A DNA stretch of 64,000 bases from Leptidea sinapis (taxonomy: Eukaryota > Arthropoda > Insecta > Lepidoptera > Pieridae): NCBI RefSeq assembly GCF_905404315.1, contig NC_066285.1, forward strand, positions 124,001 to 188,000, given 5' to 3'. Both the position numbers and the translations under genes were made by a program. The notes beneath the pieces were generated by a model that searched no databases, was not told the DNA's origin, and worked only from the letters and a program-made list of their open reading frames with translations. Positions 24,385 to 36,590 of the stretch are shown here, in pieces; the first letter of the stretch is position 1, and every line of letters starts with the position of its first letter.

Positions 24385-25156
24385 AACCTCGGAAACGATA
24401 CCCATATTTTTGTGATCATAATCTTGCGCGGCGGCCCTCTCGGATTTAAAAATGATCCCAAAATTATTTTCTGCACCCTCGAGAACCTCAGACACGATAT
24501 CCATATTGCTGAAAACATAACTGTTTGCGGCAGCCCTCTTGGATTTCAAAAATGATCACAGAATTGTTCTCTGCACCCTCGAGAACCTCGGACACGATAT
24601 CCATATTTTTGAAATCATAATTTTGTGCGGCAGCCCTCTTGGATTTCAAAAATGATCACAGAATTGTTCTCTGCACCCTCGAGAACCTTGGAAAGGATAT
24701 CCATATTGCTTAAATCTTTATTTTGTGCGGCGGCCATCTTGGATTTGAAAAATGATCACCAAATCGTTCTCTGCACCCTCGAGAACCTCTGATACGATAT
24801 CCATAATGTATCTATCATACTTTTGAGCGGCGGCCATCTTCGATTTGAACAATGATCACAAAATCGTTCTGTGCACCCTCGAGAACCTCGGATACGATAC
24901 CCATATTTTTGTGATCATAAATTTGCATGGCGGCACTCTCGAATTTAAAAATGATCCCAAAATTATTTTCTGCACCCTCGAGAACCTCAGACACGATATC
25001 CATATTGCTGAAAACATTACTGTTTGCGGCAGCCCTCTTGGATTTCAAAAATGATCACAGAATTGTTCTCTGCACCCTCGAGAACCTCGGACACGATATC
25101 CATATTGCTAAAATCATAATTTTGTGCGGCGGCCATCTTGGATTTGAAAACTGATC
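24385..25156 (+). repeat. Second copy of segment 19407-20178
   Basis: Matches the first copy with few changes, such as GCATGGCGGCAC near 24925 against GCACGGCGGCAC. Just before it lies sequence of the 9765/720 family, so this edge is a junction between two duplicated families. Confidence 0.86.
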
Positions 25157-25379
25157 ACAGAATTATTCTCTGCACCCTCGAGAACCTCGGACACAATATC
25201 CATATTGCAAAAATCATAATTTTGTGCGGTGGCCATCTTGGATTTGAAAAATGGTCACAGAATTGTTCTCCGCACCCTCGAGAATCTCGGACACGATAAT
25301 CATATTGCTGAAATCATAATTTTGTGCGGTGGCCATATTGGATTTGAAAAATGATCACAAAATCGTTCTCAGCACCCTC

Positions 25380-26037
25380 GAGAACCTTGGACACAATATC
25401 CATATTGCTAAAAATCATAATTTTGTGCGGCGGCCATCTTGGATTTGAAAAATGATCACCGAATCGTTCTCTGCACCTTCGAGAATCTCGGACACGATAT
25501 CCATATTGCTGAAATCATAATTTTGTGCGGCGGCCATCTTTGATTTGAAAAATGATCACAAAATCGTTCTCAGCACCTTCGAGAACCTCTGATACGATAC
25601 CCATCATGTAGTTATCATACTTTTGAGCGGCGGCCATCTTCGATTTGAAAAATGATCACAAAATCGTTCTGTGCACTCTCGAGAACCTCGGATACGATAC
25701 CCATATTTTTGTGATCATAATCTTGCACGGCGGCCATCTCGGATTTATAAATGATCTCAAAATTATTTTCTGCACCCTCGAGAACCTCAGACACGATATC
25801 CATATTGCAGAAAACATTATTCTTTGCGGCAGCCCTCTTGGATTTCAAAAATGATGACAGAATTGTTCTCTGCACCCTCGAGAACCTCGGACACGATATC
25901 CATATTGCTTAAATCATAATTTTGTGCGGCGGCCATCTTGGATTTGAAAACTGATCACCAAATCGTTCTCTGCAACCTCGAGAATCTCGGACACGATATC
26001 CATATTGCTGAAATCATAATTTTGTGCGGCGGCCATC
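25380..26037 (+). repeat. Second copy of segment 20401-21058
   Basis: Colinear with the first copy. The gap between this block and 24385-25156 (about 225 bp) holds the ACGATAATCAT marker block seen at 1-120, in place of the sequence at 20179-20400. The two 4978-bp-offset regions are therefore mosaics and not simple copies. Confidence 0.8.
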
Positions 26038-26482
26038 TTGGATTTCAAAAATGATCACAAAATCGTTCTGTGCACTCTCGAGAACCTTGGATACGATACC
26101 CATATTTTTGTGATCATAATCTTGCACGGCGGCCATCTCGGACTTAAAAATGATCCCAAAATTATTTTCTGCACCCTCGAGAACCTCAGATACGATATAC
26201 ATATTGCTGAAAACATTATTGTTTGCGGCAGCCCTATTGGAAAACTGATCACCAAATCGTTCTCTTCACCCTCGAGAATCTCAGATACGATATCCATATT
26301 GCTGAAATCATAATTTTGTGCGGCGGCCATCTTTGATTTGAAAACTAATCACAAAATCGATCTCTGCACCCTCGAGAACCTCGGATACGATACCCATATT
26401 TTTGTGATCATAATCTTGCACGGCGGCCATCTCCGATTTTAAAATGATCCCAAAATTATTTTCTGAACCCTCTAGAACCTCT

Positions 26483-27969
26483 GATACGATACCCATAATG
26501 TAGTTATCATAATTTTGAGCGGCGACCATCTTGGATTACAAAAATGATCACAAAATCGTTCTGTGCACTCTCGGGAACCTCGGATACGATACCCATATTT
26601 TTGTAATCATAATATTGCATGGCGGCCATTTCGGATTTAAAAATGATTCCAAAATTATTTTCTGCACCCTCGAGACTCTCAGACACGATATCCATATTGC
26701 AGAAGACATTTTTGTTTTTGGCAGCCCTCTTGGATTTCAAAAATGATGACAAAATTTTTCTCTGCACCCTCGAGAACCTCGGACACGATAACTATATTGC
26801 TTAAATCTTAATTTTGTGCGGCGGCCATCTTGGATTTGAAAACTGATCACCAAATCGTTCTCTGCAACCTCGAGAATCTCGGACACGATATCCATATTGC
26901 TGAAATCATAATTTTGTGCGGCGGCCATCTTGGAATTCAAAAATGATCACAAAATCGTTCTGTGCACTCTCGAGAACCTCGGATACGATACCCATATTTT
27001 TGTTATCATAATCTTGCACGGCGGCCATCTCGGACTTAAAAGTGATCCCAAAATTATTTTCTGCACCCTCGAGAACCTCAGATACGATATACATATTGCT
27101 GAAAACATTATTGTTTGCAGCAGCCCTCTTGGAAAACTGATTACCAAATCGTACTCTGCACCCTCGAAAATCTCGGACACGATATCCATATTGCAGAAAA
27201 CATTATTCTTTGCGGCAGTCCTCATGGATTTCAAAAATGATCACAGAATTGTTCTCTGCACCCTCGAGAACCTCGGACACGATATCCATATTGCTAAAAT
27301 CATAATTTTGTGCGGTGGCCATCTTGGATTTCAAAAATGATCACAGAATTGTTCTCTGCACCCTCGAGAACCTCGGACACGATATCCATATTGCTAAAAT
27401 CATAATTTTGTGCGGCAGCCATCTTGGATTTGAAAAATGATCACCAAATTGTTCTCTGCACCCTCGAGAATCTTGGACGCGATATCCATATTGCTGAAAT
27501 CATAATTTTGTGCGGCGGCCATCTTGGATTTAAAAAATGATCACAAAATCGTTCTCAGCACCCTCGAGAACCTCGGATACGATACCCATATTTTTGTGAT
27601 CATAGTCTTGCACGGCGGCCATCTCGGATTTAAAAATGATCCCAAAATTATTTTCTGCACCCTCGAGAACCTCTGACACGATATCCATATTGCTGAAAAC
27701 ATTATTGTTTGCGGCAGCCCTCTTGGATTTCAAAAATGATCACAGAATTATTCTCTGCACCCTCGAGAACCTCGGACACAATATCCATATTGCAAAAATC
27801 ATAATTTTGTGCGGTGGCCATCTTGGATTTGAAAAATGGTCACAGAATTGTTCTCCGCACCCTCGAGAATCTCGGACACGATAATCATATTGCTGAAATC
27901 ATAATTTTGTGCGGTGGCCATCTTGGATTTGAAAAATGATCACAAAATCGTTCTCAGCACCCTCGAGAA
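26483..27969 (+). repeat. Second copy of segment 21505-22991
   Basis: Nearly identical to 21505-22991. Small differences include TTGTTATC at 27001 against TTGTAATC at 22022 and GGCAGTCCTC at 27214 against GGCAGCCCTC. The adjoining part to about 28940 returns to clean pentamers of the 5541-6538 kind. Confidence 0.87.
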
Positions 27970-29716
27970 TCTTGGACGCGATATCCATATTGCTGAAATC
28001 ATAATTTTGTGCGGCGGCCATCTTGGATTTAAAAAATGATCACAAAATCGTTCTCAGCACCCTCGAGAACCTCGGATACGATACCCATATTTTTGTGATC
28101 ATGATCTTGCACGGCGGCCATCTCGGATTTAAAAATGATCCCAAAATTATTTTCTGCACCCTCGAGAACCTCTGACACGATATCCATATTGCTGAAAACA
28201 TTATTGTTTGCGGCAGCCCTCTTGGATTTCAAAAATGATCACAGAATTGTTCTCTGCACCCTCGAGAACATCGGACACGATATCCATATTGCTAAAATCA
28301 TAATTTTGTGCGGCGGCCATCTTTGATTTGAAAAATGATCACAAAATCGTTCTCAGCACCCTCGAGAACCTCTGATACGATACCCATCATGTAGTTATCA
28401 TACTTTTGAGCGGCGTCCATCTTCGATTTGAAAAATGATCACATTATCGTTCTGTGCACTCTCGAGAACTTCGGATACGATACCCATATTTTTGTGATCA
28501 TAATCTTGCACGGCGGCCATCTCGGATTTAAAAATGATCCCAAAATTATTTTCTGCACCCTCGAGAACCTCAGACACGATATCCATATTGCAGAAAACAT
28601 TATTGTTTGCGGCAGCCCTCTTTGATTTCAAAAATGATCACATAATTGTTCTCTGCACCCTCGAGAACATCGGACACGATATCCATATTGCTAAAATCAT
28701 AATTTTGTGCGGCGGCCATATTGGATTTGAAAAATGATCACCAAATCGTTATCTTCAACCTCGAGAATCTCGGACACGATATCCATATTGCTGAAATCAT
28801 AATTTTGTGCGGCGGCCATCTTGGATTTGAAAAATGATCACAAAATCGTTCTCAGCATCCTCGAGAACCTCTGATAAGATATCCATAATGTAGTTATCAT
28901 ACTTTTGAGCGGCGGCCATCTTCGATTTGAACAATGATCACAAAATCGTTCTGTGCACCCTCGAGAATCTCGGATACGATACCCATATTTTTGTGATCAT
29001 AATCTTGCACGGCGGCCCTCTCGAATTTAAAAATGATCCCAAAATTATTTTCTGCACCCTCGAGAACCTCGGACACGTTATCCATATTTCTGAAATCATA
29101 ATTTTGTGCGGCGGCCATCTTGCATTTGAAAAATGATCACAAAATCGTTCTCAGCACCCTCTAGAACCTCTGATACGATACCCATAATGTAGTTATCATA
29201 ATTTTGAGCGGTGGCCATCTTGGATTTCAAAAATGATCACGAAATCGTTCTGTGCACTCTCGAGAACCTCGGATACGATACCCATATTTTTGTGATCATA
29301 ATCTTGCACGGCGACCCTCTCGGATTTAAAAATAATCCCAAAATTATTTTTTGCATCCTCGAGAACCCAGTCACGATATCCATATTGCAGAAAACATTAT
29401 TGTTTGCGGCAGCCCTCTTGGATTTCAAAAATGATCACAGAATTGTTCTCTGCACCCTCGAGAACCTCGGACACGATATCCATATTGCAGAAAACACTAT
29501 TGTTTGCGGCAGCCATCTTGGATTTCAAAAATGATCACAGAATTGTTCTATGCACCCTCGAGAACCTCGGACACGATATATATAATGTAGTTTTCATACT
29601 TTTGAGCGGCGGCCATCTTCGATTTGAAAAATGATCTCAGAATTGTTCTCTGCACCCTCGAGAACCTCGGACACGATATCCATATTGCAAAAATCATAAT
29701 TTTGTGCGGCGGCCAT

Positions 29717-29755
29717 ATCCATATTGCTGAAAACATTATTGTTTGCGGCAGCCAT
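29717..29755 (+). repeat. Truncated monomer (39 bp)
   Basis: Two GGCCAT/AGCCAT boxes stand only 39 bp apart. The monomer lacks its first ~60 bp and begins ATCCATATTGCTG directly after GGCCAT. The flanking monomers 29617-29716 and 29756-29855 are identical over 100 bp, so a 139-bp stretch (100 + 39) was duplicated in part. The junction lies in short shared sequence (CCAT/ATCCAT). Confidence 0.9.
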
Positions 29756-32700
29756 CTTCGATTTGAAAAATGATCTCAGAATTGTTCTCTGCACCCTCGA
29801 GAACCTCGGACACGATATCCATATTGCAAAAATCATAATTTTGTGCGGCGGCCATATTGGATTTGAAAAATGATCACCAAATCGTTCTCTGCAACCTCGA
29901 GAATCTGGGACACGTTATCCATATTGCTGAAATCATTATTTTGTGCGGCGGCCATCTTGGATTTGAAAAATGATCACAAAATCGTTCTCAGCATCCTCGA
30001 GAACCTCTGATACGATATCCATAATGTAGTTATCATACACTTGAGCGGCGGCCATCTTCGATTTGAAAAATGATCACAAAATCGTTCTCAGCACCCTCGA
30101 GAACCTCGAATACGATACCCATAATGTATCATAATATTGAGCGGCGGCCATCTTGTATTACAAAAATGATCACAAAATCGTTCTGTGCACTCTCGAGAAC
30201 CTCGGATACGATACCCATATTTTTGTGATCATAATCGTGCACGGCGGCCATCTCGGATTTAAAAATGATCCCAAAATTATTTTCTGCACCCTCGAGAACC
30301 TCAGACATGATATCCATATTGCTGAAAACATTATTGTTTGCGGCAGCCCTCTTGGATTTCAAAAATAATCACAGAATTGTTCTCTGCACCCTCGAGAACC
30401 TCGGACACGATATCCATATTGCTAAAATCATAATTTTGTGCGGCGGCCATCTTGGATTTGAAAAATGATCACCAAATCGTTCTCAGCACCCTCGAGAACC
30501 TCTGATACGATATCCATATTGCTGAAATCATAATTTTGTGCGGCGGCCATCTTGGATTTGAAAAATGATCACCAAATCGTTCTCTGCACCCTCGAGAATC
30601 TGGGACACGATATCCATATTGCTGAAATCATACTTTTGACTGGCGGCCAAATTGTATTTGAAAAATGATCACAAAATCGTTCTCAGCACCCTCGAGAAAC
30701 TCGGATACGATACCCATAATGTAGTTATCATACTTTTGAGCAGCGGCCATCTTGGATTTAAAAAATGATCACAAAATCGTTATGTGCACCATCGAGAACC
30801 TCGGATACGATACCAATACTTTTGTGATCATAATCTTGCACGGCGGCCATCTCGGATTTAAAACTGATCCCAAAATTATTTTCTGCATGCTCGAGAACCT
30901 CCGACACGATATCCATATTGCTGAAAACTTTATTGTTTTCGGCAGCCCTCTTGGATTTCAAAAATGACCACAGAATTGTTCTCTGCACCCTCGAGAACCT
31001 CGGACACGATATCCATATTGCTAAAATCATAATTTTGTGCGGCGGCCATCTTTGATTTGAAAAATTATCACAAAAGGGTTCTCAGCACCCTCGAGAACCT
31101 CTGCTACGATACCCATAATGTAGTTATCATACTTTTGAGCAGCGGTCATCTTGGATTTCAAAAATGATCATAAAATCGTTCTGTGCACTCTCGAGAACCT
31201 CGGATACGATACCCATATTTTTGTGATCATAATTTTGCACGGCGACCATCTCGGATTTTAAAATGATCCCAAAATTATTTTCTGCACCCTCGAGAACCTC
31301 AGACACGTTATCCATATTGCAGAAAACATAATTGTTTGCGGCAGCCTCTTGGATTTCAAAAATGATCACAGAATTGTTCTCTGCACCCTCGAGAACCTCG
31401 GACACGTTATCCATATTTCTGAAATCATAATTTTGTGCGGCGGCCATCTTGCATTTGAAAAATGATCACAAAATCGTTTTCAGCACACTTGAGAACCTCT
31501 GATACGATATTCATAATGTAGTTATCATACTTTTGAGCGGCGGCCATCTTTGATTTGAAAAATGATCACAAAATCGTTCTCAGCACCCTCGAGAACCTCT
31601 GATACGATACCCATAATGTAGTTATCATAATTTTGAGCGGCGGCCATCTTGGATTTGAAAAATGATCACCAAATCGTTCTCTGCACCCTCGAGAATCTCG
31701 GACACGATATCCATACTGCTGAAATTATAATTTTATGCGGCGGCCATCTTTGATTTGAAAAATGATCACAAAATGGTTCTCAGCACCCTCGACAACCTCT
31801 GCTACGATACCCATAATGTAGATATCATACTTTTGAGCGGCGGCCATCTTGGATTTCAAAAATGATCACAAAATCGTTCTGTGCACTCTCGGGAACCTCG
31901 GATACGATACCCATATTTTTGTAATCATAATCTTGCACGGCGGCCATCTCGGATTTCAAAATGATCCCAAAATTATTTTCCGCACCCTCGATAACCTCAG
32001 ACACGATATCCATATTGTAGAAAACATTATTGTTTGTGGCAGCCCTCTTGGATTTCAAAAATGATCACAGAATTGTTCTCTGCACCCTCGAGAATCTCGG
32101 ACACGATATCAATATTGCTGAAATCATAATTTTGAGCGGCGGCCATCTTGGATTTCAAAAATGATCACAAAATCGTTCTGTGCACTCTCGAGAACCTCGG
32201 ATACGATACCCATATTTTTGTGATCATAATTTTGCACGGCGACCATCTCGGATTTTAAAATGATCCCAAAATTATTTTCTGCACCCTCGAGAACCTCAGA
32301 CACGATATCCATATTGCAGAAAACATTATTGTTTGCGGCAGCCCTCTTGGATTTCAAAAATGATCACAGAATTGTTCTCTGCACCCTCGAGAACCTCGGA
32401 CACGTTATCCATATTTCTGAAATCATAATTTTGTGCGGCGGCCATCTTGCATTTGAAAAATGATCACAAAATCGATTTCAGCACACTCGAGAACCTCTGA
32501 TACGATATTCATAATGTAGTTATCATACTTTTGATCGGCGGCCATCTTTGATTTGAAAAATGATCACAAAATCGTTCTCAGCACCCTCGAGAACCTCTGA
32601 TACGATACCCATAATGTAGTTATCATATTTAGGGCGGCGGCCATCTTGGATTTGAAAAATGATCACCAAATCGTTCTCTGCACCCTCGAGAATCTCGGAC

Positions 32701-34440
32701 ACGAAATCCATATTGCTGAAATCATAATTTTGTGCGGCGGCCATCTTGCATTTGAAAAATGATCACAAAATCGTTTTCAGCACACTCGAGAACCTCTGAT
32801 ACGATATTCAAAATGTAGTTATCATACTTTTGAGCGGCGGCCATCTTTGATTTGAAAAATGATCACAAAATCGTTCTCAGCACCCTCGAGAACCTCTGAT
32901 ACTATACCCATAATGTAGTTATCATAATTTTGTGCGGCGGCCATCTTGGATTTGAAAAATGATCACCAAATCGTTCTCTGCACCCTCGAGAATCTCGGAC
33001 ACGATATCCATATTGCTGAAATCATAATTTTGTGCGGCGGCCATCTTTGATTTGAAAAATGATCACAAAATGGTTCTCAGCACCCTCGAGAACCTCTGAT
33101 ACGATACCCATAATGTAGTTATCATACTTTTGAGCGGCGGCCATCTTGGATTTCAAAAATGATCATAAAATCGTTCTGTGCACTGTCGAGAACCTCGGAT
33201 ACGATACCCATATTTTTGTGATCATAATTTTGCACGGCGACCATCTCGGATTTTAAAATGATCCCAAAATTATTTTCTGCACCCTCGAGAACCTCAGACA
33301 CGATATCCATATTGCAGAATACATTATTGTTTGCGGCAGCCCTCTTGGATTTCAAAAATGATCACAGAATTGTTCTCTGCACCCTCGAGAACCTCGGACA
33401 CGTTATCCATATTTCTGAAATCATAATTTTGTGCGGCGGCATTCTTGCATTTGAAAAATGATCACAAAATCGTTTGCAGCACACTCGAGAACCTCTGATA
33501 CGATATTCATAAAGTAGTTATAATACTTTTGAGCGGCGGCCATCTTTGATTTGAAAAATGATCAGAAAATCGTTCTCAGCACCCTCGAGAACCTCTGATA
33601 CGATACCCATAATGTAGTTATCATAATTTTGAGCGGCGGCCATCTTAATTTGAAAAATGATCACCAAATCGTTCTCTGCACCCTCGAGAATCTCGGACAC
33701 GATATCCATATTGCTGAAATCATAATTTTATGCGGCGGCCACCTTTGATTTGAAAAATGATAACAAAATGGTTCTCAGCACCCTCGAGAACCTCTGCTAC
33801 GATACCCATAATGTAGTTATCATACTTTTGAGCGGCGGCCATCTTGGATTTCAAAAATGATCACAAAATCGTTCTGTGCACTCTCGGGAACCTCGGATAC
33901 GATACCCATATTGCAGAAAACATTATTGTTTACGGCAGCCCTCTTGGATTTCAAAAATAATCACAGAATTGTTCACTGCACCCTGGAAAACCTCGGACAC
34001 GTTATCCATATTTCTGAAATCATAATTTTGTGCGGCGGCCATCTTGCATTTGAAAAATGATCACAAAATCGTTTTCAGCACACTCGAGAACCTCTGATAC
34101 GATATTCATAATGTAGTTATCATACTTTTGAGCGGCGGCCATCTTTGATTTGAAAAATGATCACAAAATCGTTCTCAGCACCCTTGAGAACCTCTGATAC
34201 GATACCCATAATACAGTTATCATAATTTTGAGCGGTGGCCATCTTGGATTTGAAAAATGATCACCAAATCGTTCTCTGCACCCTCGAGAATCTCGGACAC
34301 GATATCCATATTGCTGAAATCATAATTTTATGCGGAGGCCATCTTTGATTTGAAAAATGATCACAAAATGGTTCTCAGCTCCCTCGAGAACCTCTGCTAC
34401 GATACCCATAATGTAGTTATCATACTTTTGAGCGGCGGCC

Positions 34441-35336
34441 ATCTTGGATTTCAAAAATGATCACAGAATTGTTCACTGCACCCTGGAAAACCTCGGACAC
34501 GTTATCTATATTTCTGAAATCATAATTTTGTGCGGCGGCCATCTTGCATTTGAAAAATGATCACAAAATCGTTTTCAGCACACTCGAGAAACTCTGATAC
34601 GATATTCATAATGTAGTTATCATACTTTTGAGCGGCGGCCATCTTTGATTTGAAAAATGATCAAAAAATCGTTCTCAGCACCCTTGAGAACCTCTGATAC
34701 GATACCCATAATATAGTTATCATAATTTTGAGCGGTGGCCATCTTGGATTTCAAAAATGATCACGAAATCGTTCTCTGCACTCTCGAGAACCTCGGATAC
34801 GATACCCATATTTTTGTGATCATAATCTTGCACGGCGACCCTCTCGGATTTAAAAATAATCCCAAAATTATTTTTTGCATCCTCGAGAACCCAGTCACGA
34901 TATCCATATTGCAGAAAACATAACTGTTTGCGGCAGCCCTCTTGGATTTCAAAAATGATCACAGAATTGTTCTCTGCACCCTCGAGAACCTCGGACACGT
35001 TATCCATATTTCTGAAATCATAATTTTGTGCAGCGGCCATCTTGCATTTGAAAAATGATCACAAAATCGTCCTCAGCACCCTCTAGAACCTCTGATACGA
35101 TACCCATAATGTAGTTATCATAATTTTGAGCGGTGGCCATCTTGGATTTCAAAAATGATCACGAAATCGTTCTGTGCACTCTCGAGAACCTCGGATACGA
35201 TACCCATATTTTTGTGATCATAATCTTGCACGGCGACCCTCTCGGATTTAAAAATAAACCCAAAATTATTTTTTGCATCCTCGAGAACCCAGTCACGATA
35301 TCCATAATGCAGAAAACATTATTGTTTGCGGCAGCC
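34441..35336 (+). repeat. 896-bp tandem unit 1 (nine monomers)
   Basis: Repeated at an offset of 896 bp. It starts with an E' monomer (CACTGCACCCTGG) and includes a C-D pair with the shortened CTCGAGAACCCAGTCACG, which is one base shorter than usual. Small differences separate the units, such as CTTGGATTTC near 34743 against CTTGGATTAC near 35639. Confidence 0.85.
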
Positions 35337-36232
35337 CTCTTGGATTTCAAAAATGATCACAGAATTGTTCACTGCACCCTGGAAAACCTCGGACACGTTA
35401 TCCATATTTCTGAAATCATAATTTTGTGCGGCGGCCATCTTGCATTTGAAAAATGATCACAAAATCGTTTTCAGCACACTCGAGAACCTCTGATACGATA
35501 TTCATAATGTAGTTATCATACTTTTGAGCGGCGGCCATCTTTGATTTGAAAAATGATCACAAAATCGTTCTCAGCACCCTTGAGAACCTCTGATACGATA
35601 CCCATAATATAGTTATCATAATTTTGAGCGGTGGCCATCTTGGATTACAAAAATGATCACGAAATCGTTCTCTGCACTCTCGAGAACCTCGGATACGATA
35701 CCCATATTTTTGTGATCATAATCTTGCACGGCGACCCTCTCGGATTTAAAAATAATCCCAAAATTATTTTTTGCATCCTCGAGAACCCAGTCACGATATC
35801 CATATTGCAGAAAACATAACTGTTTGCGGCAGCCCTCTTGGATTTCAAAAATGATCACAGAATTGTTCTCTGCACCCTCGAGAACCTCGGACACGTTATC
35901 CATATTTCTGAAATCATAATTTTGTGCGGCGGCCATCTTGCATTTGAAAAATGATCACAAAATCGTTCTCAGCACCCTCTAGAACCTCTGATACGATACC
36001 CATAATGTAGTTATCATAATTTTGAGCGGTGGCCATCTTGGATTTCAAAAATGATCACGAAATCGTTCTGTGCACTCTCGAGAACCTCGGATACGATACC
36101 CATATTTTTGTGATCATAATCTTGCACGGCGACCCTCTCGGATTTAAAAATGAACCCAAAATTATTTTTTGCATCCTCGAGAACCCAGTCACGATATCCA
36201 TATTGCAGAAAACACTATTGTTTGCGGCAGCC
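35337..36232 (+). repeat. 896-bp tandem unit 2
   Basis: Second unit of the pair, ending in a D monomer with AACACTATTG and GCAGCCATC in place of AACATTATTG and GCAGCCCTC. The same changed D form is used in the following 298-bp duplication and again inside the 8967-bp HOR. Confidence 0.85.
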
Positions 36233-36331
36233 ATCTTGGATTTCAAAAATGATCACAGAATTGTTCTATGCACCCTCGAGAACCTCGGACACGATATATA
36301 TAATGTAGTTTTCATACTTTTGAGCGGCGGC
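36034..36331 (+). repeat. 298-bp tandem duplication, unit 1
   Basis: Three monomers (C, D, E-like) repeated at an offset of 298 bp. The unit includes ATGAACCCAAAATT, seen here as a variant of AATAAACCC or AATGATCCC, and the AT-rich GATATATATAATGTAG variant. Confidence 0.83.
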
Positions 36332-36590
36332 CATCTTGGATTTCAAAAATGATCACGAAATCGTTCTGTGCACTCTCGAGAACCTCGGATACGATACCCA
36401 TATTTTTGTGATCATAATCTTGCACGGCGACCCTCTCGGATTTAAAAATGAACCCAAAATTATTTTTTGCATCCTCGAGAACCCAGTCACGATATCCATA
36501 TTGCAGAAAACACTATTGTTTGCGGCAGCCATCTTGGATTTCAAAAATGATCACAGAATTGTTCTATGCACCCTCGAGAACCTCAGACAC
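36332..36590 (+). repeat. 298-bp tandem duplication, unit 2 (edge of the 8967-bp HOR)
   Basis: Matches the first unit to about 36575. It then switches from GATATATATAATG to GATATCCATATTGCAAAAATC. This switch is close to where homology to the second 8967-bp unit begins, so the duplication touches the HOR edge. Confidence 0.78.

Larger units (their letters stand above)
29060..36554 (+). repeat. Transition array: first right-type monomers
   Basis: From about 29060 the E' variant (CACGTTATCCATATTTCTG) followed by the B' variant (CTTGCATTTG) appears. The 95-bp short monomers are no longer seen. Left-type classes C and D remain. From about 33965 a new E' form with CACTGCACCCTGGAAAACC, which has lost the XhoI site, becomes common. 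The region also has 896-bp and 298-bp tandem duplications. Confidence 0.8.

Noticed and set aside
29581..29600. TATA-like promoter at GATATATATAATG
   Set aside because: It is a variant of the GATATCCATAATG segment that recurs wherever this monomer subtype occurs (for example 36296, 44367, 45470). No associated gene or initiator was seen.
34720..35040. 106-codon minus-strand ORFs (also at 35616, 40697, 42692, 49664, 51659, 57729) as a conserved gene family
   Set aside because: The repetition is explained by duplication of the satellite at 896, 1995 and 8967 bp. The sequences follow monomer classes and not codon structure.
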